DNA of 64,000 bases from Sesamum alatum (lineage: Eukaryota > Streptophyta > Magnoliopsida > Lamiales > Pedaliaceae). The notes below the pieces were generated by a model. The model made no database searches. It saw only the letters and a list, made by a program, of their open reading frames with translations, and was not told where the DNA came from. Positions within the stretch are counted from its first letter, which is position 1. Each line of letters opens with the position of its first letter. A program made the position numbers and the translations under genes. Location: the NCBI GenBank assembly GCA_034509735.1, contig JACGWO010000008.1, positions 10,737,864-10,801,863 on the forward strand. The letters run 5' to 3'. Below are positions 20,611 through 31,963 of the stretch, piece after piece.

Positions 20611-21331
20611 TGATATGGGAAGAAAAGCAAAACCGAGGAGAAGGTAACAAGGTCGCAATAACGAAGACGGACAGATAAGATGATGAGGCTAGAAGGACGA
20701 GGACTCAAGGATAAGATGACGAGGCTAGAAGGACGAGGAGAAGATAACGACGCCAGGACAACGAAAGACTCGAGGAGGAGATAACAAGGCCAAGACAACG
20801 AAAGACTCAAAGAGGAGATAACGAGGCCATGGTAGCGAAGTCCGAAATGACGCGGCTAGAATGACGAGGACTGCGAAGAGAAGATAACGAGGCCAAGGGT
20901 GACAAGGCCTAAAGGGAGGAGAGGACGAGGCCAGAGGTGACGAGGCCTGGGGAAATGGGGGACCCTTGAAGTCCGAGCTACGAGGATCTAAAAAAAAGAT
21001 ATGACAAGCGTGGGAAAAAGGAGGCACGAACTAATGTTTCTTCGTAAGAGAAACGAGGCCTCCTACTGAAGAAGAGCCCAACCCCCCCACCCCCCCACCC
21101 CCCACCGGCAGCTCGTAGAGAGATAGAAGATCTCAAGATATATGAGTTTTAACTAACTTAAGCTGACAAATGCAAGTGGATCAAGAGTAGGTTCCACGAA
21201 TCTGCAAAGAACTCTTTCTCAAAACCTCTCTATAAGTACCATTATGAGGGAACACTTAAGGACACAAGAAAATGAGAGAAAAAGAATTGTCTTATCCTTA
21301 TTAGAGTTCAAAATAAAATCCACCCACATCA
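20611..21331 (+). repeat. Gypsy-1 right (3') LTR, 721 bp
   Basis: It matches the left LTR from TGATATGGG to ACATCA. It is 47 bp longer, mostly because a unit of about 42 bp (GACAACGAAAGACTC...GAGGAGATAAC) near 20753-20821 is present twice. The C-rich run near 21082-21104 has also expanded. The TATA-like site reads TATAAGTACC at 21231. Confidence 0.93.
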
Positions 21332-21360
21332 ATTATATATATATATATATATATTTAGTG
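21332..21360. repeat. Target duplication (ATTAT) and TA microsatellite
   Basis: ATTAT at 21332-21336 repeats the bases before the left LTR. A run of (TA)n continues to about 21353. Confidence 0.8.
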
Positions 21361-22003
21361 TCAATGTTTTTTATTTTATCACAATGAAATTCCAACAATA
21401 ATAATTTTTGTAAAATTGTTAATAAGAATTAGTGATAAAAAGTTATGTATAGAGTTGTCATCTATACTAATATTAAAGAAAATATCTTTCTTATTCACAA
21501 ACGGCAGTTTATCACACCGTGGCATCAATTTTTTTTATTTTATGCTGATAATACTCCTAATTAGTTGATTTTCCTTTTTCCTCTTTTCTTTCTTTTTTTT
21601 TCTTTTAGTGAGGTGTTGGTTTGAGTATATTTTATATTTATTTATAATATATTTTAAAGCGTAAATAAATATTTTTTATATACACGCAGGTACGATGTGC
21701 CACAATTGCCAGTTAAAAATGACTACTATTCATACATGTATAGAGATAATCTAGTGACAGGAATTATTAATTGTCATTATAATTGTTTTATCAATAATAA
21801 TTATTATCATAAAGTTAATATTAATATTTTGTTGAGGTGATAATCGTCATCTTTACAGAATGGAGACAAAAAGAACAATTAAGAAGGAAAGTCAAAATCT
21901 TCCATATAGAGCAACAAGAGATACCACGCGATTCAACAATATTATGTAATTACTAGATTATACCAAGGCATCAAATTGTATCCACCAATTAGTGGTTGGT
22001 GAT
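21361..22003. other. AT-rich spacer with repeat remnants (possible Helitron end)
   Basis: TCATCTATACTAATATTAAA at about 21448 resembles 5' ends of plant Helitrons, and a CTAGTGAC near 21752 could be a CTRR end, but I see no clean 3' hairpin. A second repeat (21361-21450) resembles 63080-63180. From about 21832 (TGTTGAGGTG) to the Copia-1 insertion the sequence may be the start of the Tat-2 LTR, since the matching right side begins at 31617. No gene is present. Confidence 0.35.
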
Positions 22004-22008
22004 GGGGT
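22004..22008. repeat. Target site duplication (GGGGT), left copy
   Basis: GGGGT directly precedes the Copia-1 LTR and recurs at 31612-31616 after its right LTR. Confidence 0.85.
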
Positions 22009-24207
22009 TGTTAGAATAAGTGACCAGAAAACTAATTGGATTGACGGTTTTGGCTACTATTGAGCAATCTTTATTAGAGTAATATTGACTTGATGAATAT
22101 AGTAAGTTGGCACTATGTGTTTGTTGTGCTCACTGATTACGTTAAACGGCGTTTTAACGTCACAACAAATAGGCACAGACCAATTGGATAACCCATGTAG
22201 TTGAGCTACGCATTGGATGACAGCTATGAAACCAACTTTTGAGGGTTGGTCTGAAATGTTCCAAGTCGAGGACCTCAACACAGGGCATCGAGGGTCCTAT
22301 AGAGACTTGCACTAAGGATTGCATTCATTGGATGAGTGTCATGTTTCATCGGCGACAGACGTTGGATGTCTAGTTGGCAAGGGTGTTAGCTGATTGAACT
22401 GACTCGCGGGAATCGTCATATGAAAGCCTTGGAGGCTTGGTCGGTATGACTGGAATTCCCGGCTCCGATAGTACAAGATTAGTCCTCGAACTTGAGGAAT
22501 CATGGCAGTTGCTTGCATATGATGGCTGTATCTAGGGTCTGGCAAGGGATCCGTATCTGGGATACGTTCATTATAACCTTATCCAGTGCAGTTGGAATAT
22601 GTATTAAGGACGGTGATTCCAAGATAGGATCCGTCACCTGTTAGTATATGACAGTCGAGTCTCCTATGCGCTCTGAGACGGTTTAAGCTCTTTAAGTCTG
22701 TGGCCACAGCGATTGGTCGAGTAGGGAATGGTTTCCTATGTCAATCAATAGAGAAAACGTGTTTTGAGTTACTGAGCATAGTTGTCTAGTCCAGGATGGG
22801 AGCCGATGCCCAATTCCATGCCCTAGACCTAGACCGGGAGACGATGATGGAAGAACCATACTCGTATGGAACTCGGGAGCCTAAATGTTCACGCCAACAT
22901 TCACCTAGTCTCTAGTGCCATTAACCGTTGTTAAACGGCCACCCATGGTGATGGGCATTTTCAGATTAATGGTTAATTGGAAAACAGTCAATTAAATTGG
23001 ATTTAATTGACCAATTGTGTTGGACACAAGCCCAAGTCTAGCTCAGGGTGAACCTAATGAGTCACACACAAATCACTATGGGGTTGGTAGAATTAATTTG
23101 GAATTAATTCTAGAAGAAGCGAATTAATATAATTGGATTAAATTAATACAAGGAGAAAAATAAATGATTGTATCATTTATTGAGAAATCCATTTGATGGA
23201 TGGTCCAAGAATTAATTAATTGGATTAGTTAATTTTTGGACTTAGACCTTTAAATTAATTGGATTAATTTATCGAGTTTGGATCAATTAATTAGAGTTCG
23301 GACTTATGTTTATTTAATTGGATTAAATAAACTTATGGGCTTCAATTGGATTGAGATGAATTGGATTAATTAATGCCCAATGGACTTTGTTTGGACTTAA
23401 TTTAATTAGATTAAAATAAAGGTCCAAGACCAGTAGTCCTAGTCCATGGAAAATACAATTTATAGCAAGTGAAGGAGGAATTAAACTCCTCCACATGTGA
23501 ACATCCTTTATATGGGTTGGTGGATGGTTTTATTTGCTATAATGGTGCATGGTTATGTAGATAGTGGTGTGTGTATGTAGGTTGCTTTGGAAGTTGACAA
23601 GAGAAGTTGAATTTTGAATTCAACAACTCTACATACACAAAACCATTCACATAATTTGTATGGCCTTGGTCTTGTACGAATTTTCCATAAAAAAACTCTC
23701 CAAAATCATTGCAAATTTTCTCCTTTATGTGTTCATACCTTTTGGAAATTTTTGAACTAAAACATTCCAAAAACACTAATCAATAGTGTTGATTTGGAGT
23801 TGTTTGTTTCTTCTTCTTCTTCTTCTTCTTCTTCTTCTTCTCCTTCTTCTCTACTACTATCTAGCAATAGTTTAGAGAACTCTTCCATGGTGTGGTGTGG
23901 AAAAATTAGAGGGATTCTAATTTGGATCCTCAAGTGAACGGAAGGAGAAACGGGAAAGAGAACAACGCATGTACGGGTTCTATGTGTGATGATCAAAGGT
24001 TGGTTTTCTTTACATTTTCACGTATCTTTTGTTTTTAATCCTTTAGCCACATGTCCAATATCTTCTCCTCTTTTTATTTATGCTTTTACAAACACCGAAC
24101 GCCCGGGAGCTTCAAAGGGAACACCCCTTTGAACCCCCTTTAAATTATGACTTTAAATTTACGTTTTTACGCTTCCGTTGCTTTCCCTGCCATACCCGAT
24201 TCTTTCA
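22009..24207 (+). repeat. Copia-1 left LTR, 2199 bp
   Basis: It runs from TGTTAGAATAAGTGACC to GATTCTTTCA. It is homologous along its length to 29406-31611 and, in the first 1.0-1.4 kb, to the LTRs of A, B, C and D. Non-coding; short frames inside are chance. AT-rich repeats of AATTGGATTAA fill about 22970-23420. A (TTC)n microsatellite lies at 23807-23848, longer than in the right LTR. Confidence 0.93.
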
Positions 24208-24208
24208 G

Positions 24209-24221
24209 TGGTATCAGAGCC
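24209..24221 (+). other. Copia-1 primer binding site (initiator Met tRNA)
   Basis: TGGTATCAGAGCC lies one base after the LTR end and is complementary to the 3' end of plant initiator methionine tRNA, the standard Copia primer. Confidence 0.9.
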
Positions 24222-24444
24222 TGGTTCGGTATTGTGGCTTAAGGATTTACATGTTATTATGTATTAAGCATGAAGAACATGTTTAAATTACTTTTGGAAA
24301 GCATGATTTATGGCTTTAAAGCATGATAATATGTGTAGAAAATATGTGTTAATTTTGATTTTGAAATTATGGATATCCATGCATTTTTTTGAGAATTGGA
24401 TTTTCTGTAAATGCATGTCTATGTTTTAGTTTTATATCAGAAAT

Positions 24445-24478
<34 letters not shown>

Positions 24479-26178
24479 TTAAAAACGGTGCAGGTCGCCC
24501 GATAGGGGCAGCAGGCGCGTGGGTGCGCGCGGGCGGCCGACAGGCGCCTGTAGGCGTCCCCCCGTGCGTGCTGCACGCTGGGCGCGCAGTGCCTGTGCGT
24601 GCGGCCAGGCCGTGCGGGTGCGCGTGTGCGGCCGACTGTCGGCCGGTGTGGGACGTCAGGGCCGTTTTGCATCATTTTTCGTAAAAAAATCAATTTTCTG
24701 ATTTCTGCTATTTTCTGAATGTGATTAATTTTGGCATATTTTAATTTTAGTTAAATTTGATTTTTCTAAAATTATTTTTATGCATTAGATTATTTTGGAA
24801 ATGGTTTCCAACCAAAAAAAAAAATATTTGTACATTGGATGTATAGTTGATATCCATATTTTTAATTGCATTATTAATATGATATTTTCTGCATTTTTAT
24901 TATGTTTATTGTTTTAGATATTGGATATCTATTTATAAATGCATGGGATGTATTTATATGCTTGGCATGTTTATATTTGATATAAATGTGTTTTATTGTT
25001 GTTTATTTGATAAAAAATAAGGATGATCACTAGCCCATTGACCTATGTATGGTATACTTTATGTTGGGTGAGGCCTGTGTGCCTCTTTGTTTTTTATTTC
25101 TTCTCTATCATTTTTAGCCTTGAAATAATAAAACTTGCTTTCTCTCTTTAAATGTACTGCCCCCAACTTCTGATTGGGGTTTCTTTTTAAGTTGTAATGA
25201 GAATAGATTAGTTGTGAGGTTTTATTTTAATAAATGTAAGCTTCCATGGAGATGAAGGTCGAAAAGAGGTCCATTGGACGGAGCCCACGAGGGAAGGCCC
25301 AAGAAGAACAAAGAAGGATTTACAAGGCCCCATTAGAATGATAATGGGATGTAAAAATTGTAATAGTGTAGGCCTACCCTAGTTTGACCATTGATACACT
25401 ACGGGCTTAGTGGATCACTTAGGATTGGGCTTGTGATCATCCTAACAGGGGCGTGCTAAACTTGTTTTGCATGTGCTTAAGTTTTTATGCTTTGATGTAC
25501 GGTGTGTTTGGGATGTATCTTATTACATTATATGTTTAAAACTTGAGCATGCAAAATACTAATAATGATGAGGTCTCGGTCTTAATAAACTATAACTCTC
25601 ATTTGGCTGGTCCAAGCAAATATTAGGCCCAAAATGAAATTAAAATAAAATAGTTTGATTATTCCAAGCCTTCCATCCATAGCAATGTAGTGAGGAAGCT
25701 ACTTTCACCCATGCGTGGTCTCATGAGTCGTGGCACGTTTGGAATGGAAGAAAGTTGCACTGTTGTTGTGAACGAATGGAATATGCTCCTATTTCCCTGT
25801 CTCACGAGTCGTGGGGGCGATAGTTGAGATATTCATTTGGTTGATGGGTTGAGCCTAACGCTAAGTAACATGATTCACTTGGAGTCCTTAGAATCACGTG
25901 CAGAGGCGAGGCAAAATATCTTGGGGATCTCATTGGATGAAAATGGTAAAGGTTACCTCCCACAAATCATATTTCTGTGTGAATCGTAAAAGCGGAGCAT
26001 GGGAAATTGCGTTTGTGGACTCAAAGTCTACTAGGAAATGGTTTTTCGAAAACCCCACTTGAGAGTGGTGGGCTTTTTGAATAAATAGTGGGAGGGGTTA
26101 ATGACTAAAGACCAAGTCTTAACTTGAATTCAATATTATTATAATCTACTAAATTTCTTCTTTACACTTTGAATGTAG
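24222..26178 (+). other. Copia-1 5' leader with GC-rich block
   Basis: Non-coding leader between the primer site and gag. It holds an (AT)n run at about 24450-24473, a very GC-rich block with many CG steps at about 24486-24665, and an inverted repeat pair (GGATGATCACTAGCCC at 25021, GGGCTTGTGATCATCC at 25427) enclosing about 400 bp. The leader ends TTTGAATGTAG directly before the gag ATG. Frames in the GC-rich block exist on both strands and have no motif, so I do not call them genes. Confidence 0.7.
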
Positions 26179-27048
26179 ATGTCTAAGAATCCACTTACTG
26201 TAATTCTTGAGACTAACAAATTTGATGGAACAAAATATAACGATTGGCTGCGAAATCTGAGGATTGTCTTAGATTTCGAACACCAGGCTTACGTTCTGGA
26301 TAAGCCTCTTCCTCGGGTCTTGCCGGAGGGGTCCTCGTCAGAAGAGCGTTCGACGTTCAATGACTGGCAAGAGGACAACCGCAAGGTCCGCAACATCATA
26401 CTGGCATCCATGACTAATGAGATCCAGAAACAGTATGATCGGCTGGATGATGTTAACTCGATAATGCTCCGCATGAAAGACGTTTATGTGGTACCGAACC
26501 GGCATATTAGATATGCTGCGACGAAGGCATTTTTTAGAGCTAAGATGACAGAAGAGTTATCTGTACACCAGCATGGAGTGATGATGCTATCCCTAGTGGA
26601 GAAGCTCAAAGACCTTCGAGCTGATCTTCGAAAAGAGATGTACATCGACGTGATCCTTCAGTCTCTTCCTCCCTCCTTTGACCCGTTTATCGTTAACTAT
26701 AACATGAATGGGCTTGAAAAAGACCTTCATGAGTTGATAAACATGTTGGTCCAATACGAGGAAACAATTGAAAAGTTTGCGCCGTCTGTATTGGTGGGGA
26801 GGCTTCGACCTCAAGAGCGAAAGGTAAAGGGGCCGGATGCTGGAGGAGGAAGAAGAAGGTTAAGACAGAATCAGCCGCTGCAAGCGCACAGAGCGCTCCT
26901 GTTGCCATGCTGGGCATGGGCAAAGGAAAGAGGAAGGCGGTTCGGCAGTCAAGGGTTGCAAAAGATGTTTGCATATATTGCCGTGAAAAAGGGCATTGAA
27001 AGAGTGAGTGTCCTAAACTCCTCTCCAACCAAGGTACATTTGATTTGA
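26179..27048 (+). pseudogene. Copia-1 gag
   Basis: This 289-codon frame starts M-S-K-N-P-L and carries the Copia capsid (UBN2-type) core: Y-N-D-W-L-R-N-L-R-I-V-L at residues 22-33, M-T-N-E-I-Q-K-Q-Y near 80, L-Q-S-L-P-P-S-F-D near 162 and L-H-E-L-I-N-M-L-V-Q-Y-E near 183. A frameshift at about residue 205 moves the tail out of frame. In the other frame the knuckle C-I-Y-C-R-E-K-G-H is followed by a stop where a Trp belongs, then E-C. The capsid part looks intact and the nucleocapsid part is broken. The start is supported by the same M-S-K start in A, B and C. Confidence 0.9.
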
Positions 27049-28400
27049 GCTTTAACACGATTACTATTCTACTTCTTGGGTATTGGATACCAGCTGTAGA
27101 GCTCATATCTGCAAATGATTTGTAGGAAATGAGAAGGAGTACAAGGCTAAGACGAAGATGATTCTAAAGCTAGGCAATAACTGGGTTGTTGCTGCGAAAG
27201 CTATAGGATCAATTAAGCTTAGCCAGTGATCATGTTAGGATAGAGTTGATAGGTCACAATTTTGTAACCTAGCATGATCAAATTATGTTTTTCTATTGTT
27301 GGAAAATTAGGATTACATGTTTTTGATCAATAAAATTTTCTTTTATTTCACAAAGAATGGTTATTCTTGTCTGCTAGGTTGTTTGCATAATTGTTTCAAT
27401 ACTATCCCATAATTAGATTATGAATGCTCAAAACAAACGGTAAAATGGATAATCAAGATAAACTCACAGATTTGGCATGCAAAGCTAGGTCACATTCCTC
27501 TGGATAGGATAAGAAGGTTAGTAGATTCAAGTAGTCTAGAAATAGATAATTTGATCTTGCTTGCTTGCAAGTCCTTCATGAGCAGGAAGATGGCCAAGAA
27601 GCTCTTTGTAGGACAAAGTATGCTTGCTAGTGGTCTGTTGGATTGGATCCAGTCAGACATTAGTGAGTCACTGAATACACAAGACCAAAAGAGGGTTCAC
27701 AAGTCTAAGGACCTTTGGAAGGTTCAGGGAATTAAATTTGAAGTGGGAACCGAACTGGTTGCAAAATTAACCTTCGATTGAATCGAGTGGTGTGTATTTA
27801 CTGGGAGCTCTTGATGTATCTAAATGGGAATGGAATTCTCACTCAGTGGAATTTTTCCTGGAACGCCACAATTGAACGACGTCTCTGATAAAGAAGGAAT
27901 CGAACCTTGTTGGACATGGTTCGATCGGTGTTTTACTGAACTACCTTGGCCCATCTAGGCGTGTTCTTAAGATAATAGCCAAGTTGTAAAACATGGCACT
28001 TTCTAAAGATCATGACCCATATACCATATTGGATATGGCATGGCAAACCTGTATCCTACAAAGTACTTGAGTATATAGGATGGTCCTGCATACGTCAAGG
28101 GACTAGTGAGAGGCAAATTAGGTTTGCACAGGTTCATGTGTTGTCCTAAGGGAAATTGGATTTTAGAGGATAACCGATGTGAGGAGTAGCTCCTTGAGGA
28201 ATCAAGTAGAGCGACACCTCAGTACGATATAGCAAACATCATTTGAAATTAAGTTTGCTCACTGACTATATTCCAGTCCTCCTAAGGACGACCAGGATAT
28301 CTTACATACCTGAGAGGTACAAGTTTCTGGGTCAGTCTGGTCAATTGGATTACAATCCAAAAGACATAAGGAGAAACAATGTTGGACATTAGATCGAATC
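27049..28400 (+). pseudogene. Copia-1 protease and integrase remnants
   Basis: W-I-P-A-V-E-L-I-S-A-N-D-L at about 27080 stands for the protease motif W-V-L-D-T-G-C-G-A-H-I-C, so the catalytic Asp is lost. Pre-integrase pieces follow: W-H-A-K-L-G-H-I near 27477, R-I-R-R-L-V-D-S near 27508, and K-L-F-V-G-Q-S-M-L-A-S-G-L-L-D in the 27551-27781 frame. Most of the integrase core is deleted; only scattered words such as R-T-T-L-like and the G-Y-P-like region (about 27850-28150) remain. No catalytic function can survive. Confidence 0.8.
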
Positions 28401-29405
28401 AATGGCTTGGAGCTGCGTTATTCGACATGGAATTCAAACTAGGTTTGAAACTCCATTTAACTGGAATATTCATTTTGATGAGATCATACGGGGTATAACT
28501 CGATCAGTAACGATGTTGAGGGTCAGTGGGAGTATGGTTGTGTTCCTAGTGTTTAATGTGTGTAATGTCTTATTCATTTGGAATGAATTTAAGATGTTAG
28601 AAAACACTGAAATACGAACAGTGTTCACGCAATTCTGCATGAAAGGAATTAGATTCCAATATATAGGGTTAAGTTGTCCAAGATTCAGTCAGGGTTGACT
28701 GATGAGGAAGCTTAGATGTTTGACATCCCCTACATCTTTGCCGTAGGCAGCATGGGTATAGTGTTTGGTGTATTGGACCTGATGTTGTGTATGCTTTTGG
28801 AATAATAACGAAAATCGGGTGTGTACCAAGGAGGCAGTAGACTGCTGTTGAGAACAGTCTTTAATACCTGAATAAGGATTAAAGAAGTGTTCTTGATGCA
28901 TGTTCAATGGAGAGTTGATTCTGGAAGGTTATAGCGATACTAGCTTCCAGGATCATGTGAATAATATCTAGTCTCAGTATGAACATATATTCAGGCTTAA
29001 TGATAAGGTGGTGGCTTGGAAAGGTTTCAAGCGGGATACCATGACGGACCATGAAAGTTGAATGTATGGCAACTTTAGAAGTTGCTCTGTAAAGTATTTT
29101 GGATGAAAAACCACATCCAATGATTGGGTGTGGTGCCTAGCACGACCGAGCCAGTAGTTACCTTGGAGGATAACAATGTGGCTGTAGCGCAAGCTAAAGG
29201 ACCGAGATCTCATCACGGCTACAGAAAAATTCTTAGACAGTACCATCTGCTTGGAGCAATGGTATGAAGAGGTGACGTGTGGTTGGACCGCATCATCTTG
29301 GCAGAAATAAGATAGACCTATGAGACTGAGCCAGATATCGCAGATTACTCATGCTCAGATAAGTCTGAGCGACATGGGTGATTGGCTTTAGGTCAAGTGG
29401 GAGAT
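28401..29405 (+). pseudogene. Copia-1 RT and RNase H remnants
   Basis: The 28402-28698 frame has F-N-W-N-I-H-F-D-E-I-I-R-G and V-S-G-S-M-V-V-F-L-V, after which the Y-V-D-D box has become N-V-C-N. RNase H words follow: Y-S-D-T-S-F near 28932, N-D-K-V-V-A-W-K near 29002, and the C-terminal S-D-M-G-D-W-L near 29370. Stops and shifts interrupt every block. The end of this region is the polypurine tract AAGTGGGAGAT at 29395-29405. Confidence 0.82.
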
Positions 29406-31611
29406 TGTTAGAATAAGTGATCAAAAAGCCAATTGGATTGGCGATTTTGGCTACTGTTCAACAATCTTTATTAGAGTGATGTTGACTTGAAGAATATAGT
29501 AAGTATTCATTCGTGGCATTATGTGTTTGTTGTGTTTGCTGATTACATTAAACGCCGTTTTAACGTCAAAACAAATGCCCACAGACCAATTGGATAACCC
29601 ATGTAGTTGAGCTGCGCATTGGATGACAACTATGAAACCAACTTTTGAGGGTTGGTCTGAAATTGTCCAAGTCGAGGACCTCGAGACAGAGCATCGAGGG
29701 TCATATAGAGACTTGCACTAAGGATTGCATTCATTAGATGAGTGTCGTGTTTCATCGACGACAGATGTTGGACGTCTATGCAATATTAGTGGGTTAGTTG
29801 ACAAGGGTGTTAGCTGACTGAACTGACTCGCGGGAATCGTCATATGGAAGCTTTGGAGGCTTGGTCGGTATGACTGAAATTCCCGGTTCTAATAGTGCGA
29901 GATTAGTCCTTGTACTTGAGGAATCATGGCTGTCGCATGCATATGATGACTGTATCTAGGGTCTGGCAAGAGATGTCCATATCTGGGATACGTTCATTGT
30001 AGACCTTATCCGATGCAGTCGAAATATGTATTGAGGACGGTGGATTTCAAGATAGGATCCGTCACCTGTCAGTATATGACAGTAGAGTCTCCTATGCGCT
30101 CTGAGACGGTTTAAGCTCTTTAAGTCTGTGGCCACAACGATTGGTCGAGTAGGGAATGGTTTCCTATGTCAATCAATAGAGCAAACGTGTCTCGAGTTAT
30201 TGAGCATAGTTGTCTAGTCCAGGATGGGAGCCGATGCCCAATTCCATGCCTTAGACCTAGACTAGGAGACGGATGATGGAAGGACCGTACTCGTATGGAA
30301 CTCAGGAGCCTAAATATTCACGCCAACATTCACCTAGTCGTTAGTGCTATGGACCGTTGCTAAACGACCACCCATGGTGACGGGCGTTTTCAGATTAATG
30401 GTTAATTGAAAAATAGTCAATTAAATTGGATTTAATTGACCAATTGTGTTGGACACAAGCCCAAGTCTAGTTGAGGGTGAACCTAATGAGTCACGCACAA
30501 ATCACTATGGGGTTGGTAGAATTAATTCTAAAAGAAGCGAATTAATTTAATTGGATTAAATTAATTCAAGGAGAAAAATAAATGATTGGATCATTTATTT
30601 AGAAATCCATTTGATGGATGGTCCAAGAATTAATTAATTGGATTAGTTAATTTTTGGACTTAGACCTTTAAATTAATTGAATTAATTTATCGGGTTTGGA
30701 TTAATTAATTGATTGGATCAATTAATTAGAGTTTGGAATTATGTTTGTTTAATTGGATTAAATAAACTTATGGGCTTTAATGGATCGAGATTAATTGGAT
30801 AAATTAATGCAAATGGACTTTGTTTGGACTTAATTTAATTAGATTAAATAAAAGTTCAAGACCAGTAGTCCTAGTCCATGGAAAATACAATTTATAGCAA
30901 GTGAAGGAGAAATTAAAATCCTCCACATGTGAGGCACATGTATGGTTTGGTGGGTGGTTTTATTTGCTATATTGGTGCATGGTTATGTAGATAGTGGTGT
31001 GTGTATGTAGGATTCTTTGGAAGTTGACAAATGAAGTTGAATTTTGAATTCAACAACTCTACATACACAAAATCATTCACATAATTTGTATGGCCTTGGT
31101 CTTGCACGAATTTTTCATCAAGAAACTCTCCAAAATCTCTGCAAATTTTTTCCTTTTTGTGTTCATACCTTTTGGAAAGGTTTGAACTAAAACATTCCAA
31201 AAGCACTAATCAATAGTGATCATTTGAAGTTGTTTGTTTCTTCTTCTTCTTCTCTACTACTATCTAGCAATAGTTTAGAGAACTCTTGCATGGTGTGGTG
31301 TGGACAAATTAGAGGGATTCTAATTTGGATCCTCAAGTGAACGGGAGGAGAAACGGGAAAGAGCACAACGCATGTATGGGTTCTACGTGTGATGATCCAA
31401 GGTTGGTTTTCTTTATATTTTCATGTATCTTTTGTTTTTAATGCTTTAGCCACATGTCCAACATTTTCTCCTCTTTTTATTTATGCTTTGACAAACACCG
31501 AACATCCGGGAACTTCAAAGGAAACACCCCTTTGAACCCGTTTTAAATTATGGCTTTAAATTCACGTTTGTACATTTCCGTTGCGTTCTCGGGCCGTACC
31601 TAATTCTTTTA
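29406..31611 (+). repeat. Copia-1 right LTR, 2206 bp
   Basis: Starts TGTTAGAATAAGTGATC and ends AATTCTTTTA; the final CA has become TA. It aligns throughout with 22009-24207. Differences include a shorter (TTC)n tract near 31239-31252 and small indels. Confidence 0.93.
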
Positions 31612-31616
31612 GGGGT
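31612..31616. repeat. Target site duplication (GGGGT), right copy
   Basis: GGGGT matches 22004-22008. Confidence 0.85.
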
Positions 31617-31963
31617 AAAATTGACTTTACATACCCCTCCATCTATGATCGGCCTAGTATAATGCCCGCAATTTTATTGTAAGAGAGGACTTTGGAAGAG
31701 CAATTGAAGAGAACTCAAGCTTCTGACTTGCGACGTGTGAAGCACGCTTTGATCATAACACCCTGATTATTTTCCTTTCAATTTTAGCGCTGTCGCTGGG
31801 AACGGTGATTCGAGCATCAGAAGATGAATACATGATTGCGAGTCAGGAATGGGAATGTAGGACATGAAGAACTTGAAGGAGGTGAAAACCTATACATGCT
31901 GGCAACCTCCAGGAGAATCTGTTGGCTCACAACCCTCAGAATGAACGGATAAGTAATCAAAAC

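Larger units (their letters stand above)
12178..21331 (+). mobile_element. Complete Ty3/Gypsy LTR retrotransposon, Tat lineage (Gypsy-1)
   Basis: The element has two LTRs, a perfect 5-bp target duplication, a primer-site region after the left LTR, and gag, protease, RT, RNase H, a second (archaeal-type) RNase H and integrase in Gypsy order. The dual RNase H, the gag knuckle of the C-N-F-H-x4-G-H-x3-E-C type, and a 3-kb region with an antisense gene before the right LTR are characters of the Tat (Ogre/Retand-like) lineage. Coding frames carry several stops and frameshifts. The two LTRs are visibly very similar apart from one duplication and a few substitutions, so insertion was fairly recent. 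Confidence 0.93.
22009..31611 (+). mobile_element. Complete Ty1/Copia LTR retrotransposon with ruined pol (Copia-1)
   Basis: Two LTRs of about 2.2 kb, a GGGGT target duplication, an initiator-Met tRNA primer site after the left LTR and a polypurine tract (AAGTGGGAGAT) before the right LTR define the element. Internally it has a 1.95-kb leader, a readable gag and fragments of protease, integrase, RT and RNase H in Copia order. Pol is riddled with stops and deletions while gag is mostly open, so the copy is non-autonomous. Its insertion point separates 22008 from 31617, apparently inside the LTR of Tat-2. Confidence 0.93.

Noticed and set aside
21448..21756. A complete Helitron
   Set aside because: The 5' word resembles Helitron starts, but no clear 3' hairpin with a CTRR end at an A/T target was found, so it is mentioned only as a possibility.
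23537..23776. Minus-strand 79-codon frame found in both Copia-1 LTRs (also 30967-31206)
   Set aside because: It is present in both LTRs only because they are duplicates. It has no motif and lies across the LTR, so no gene is called.
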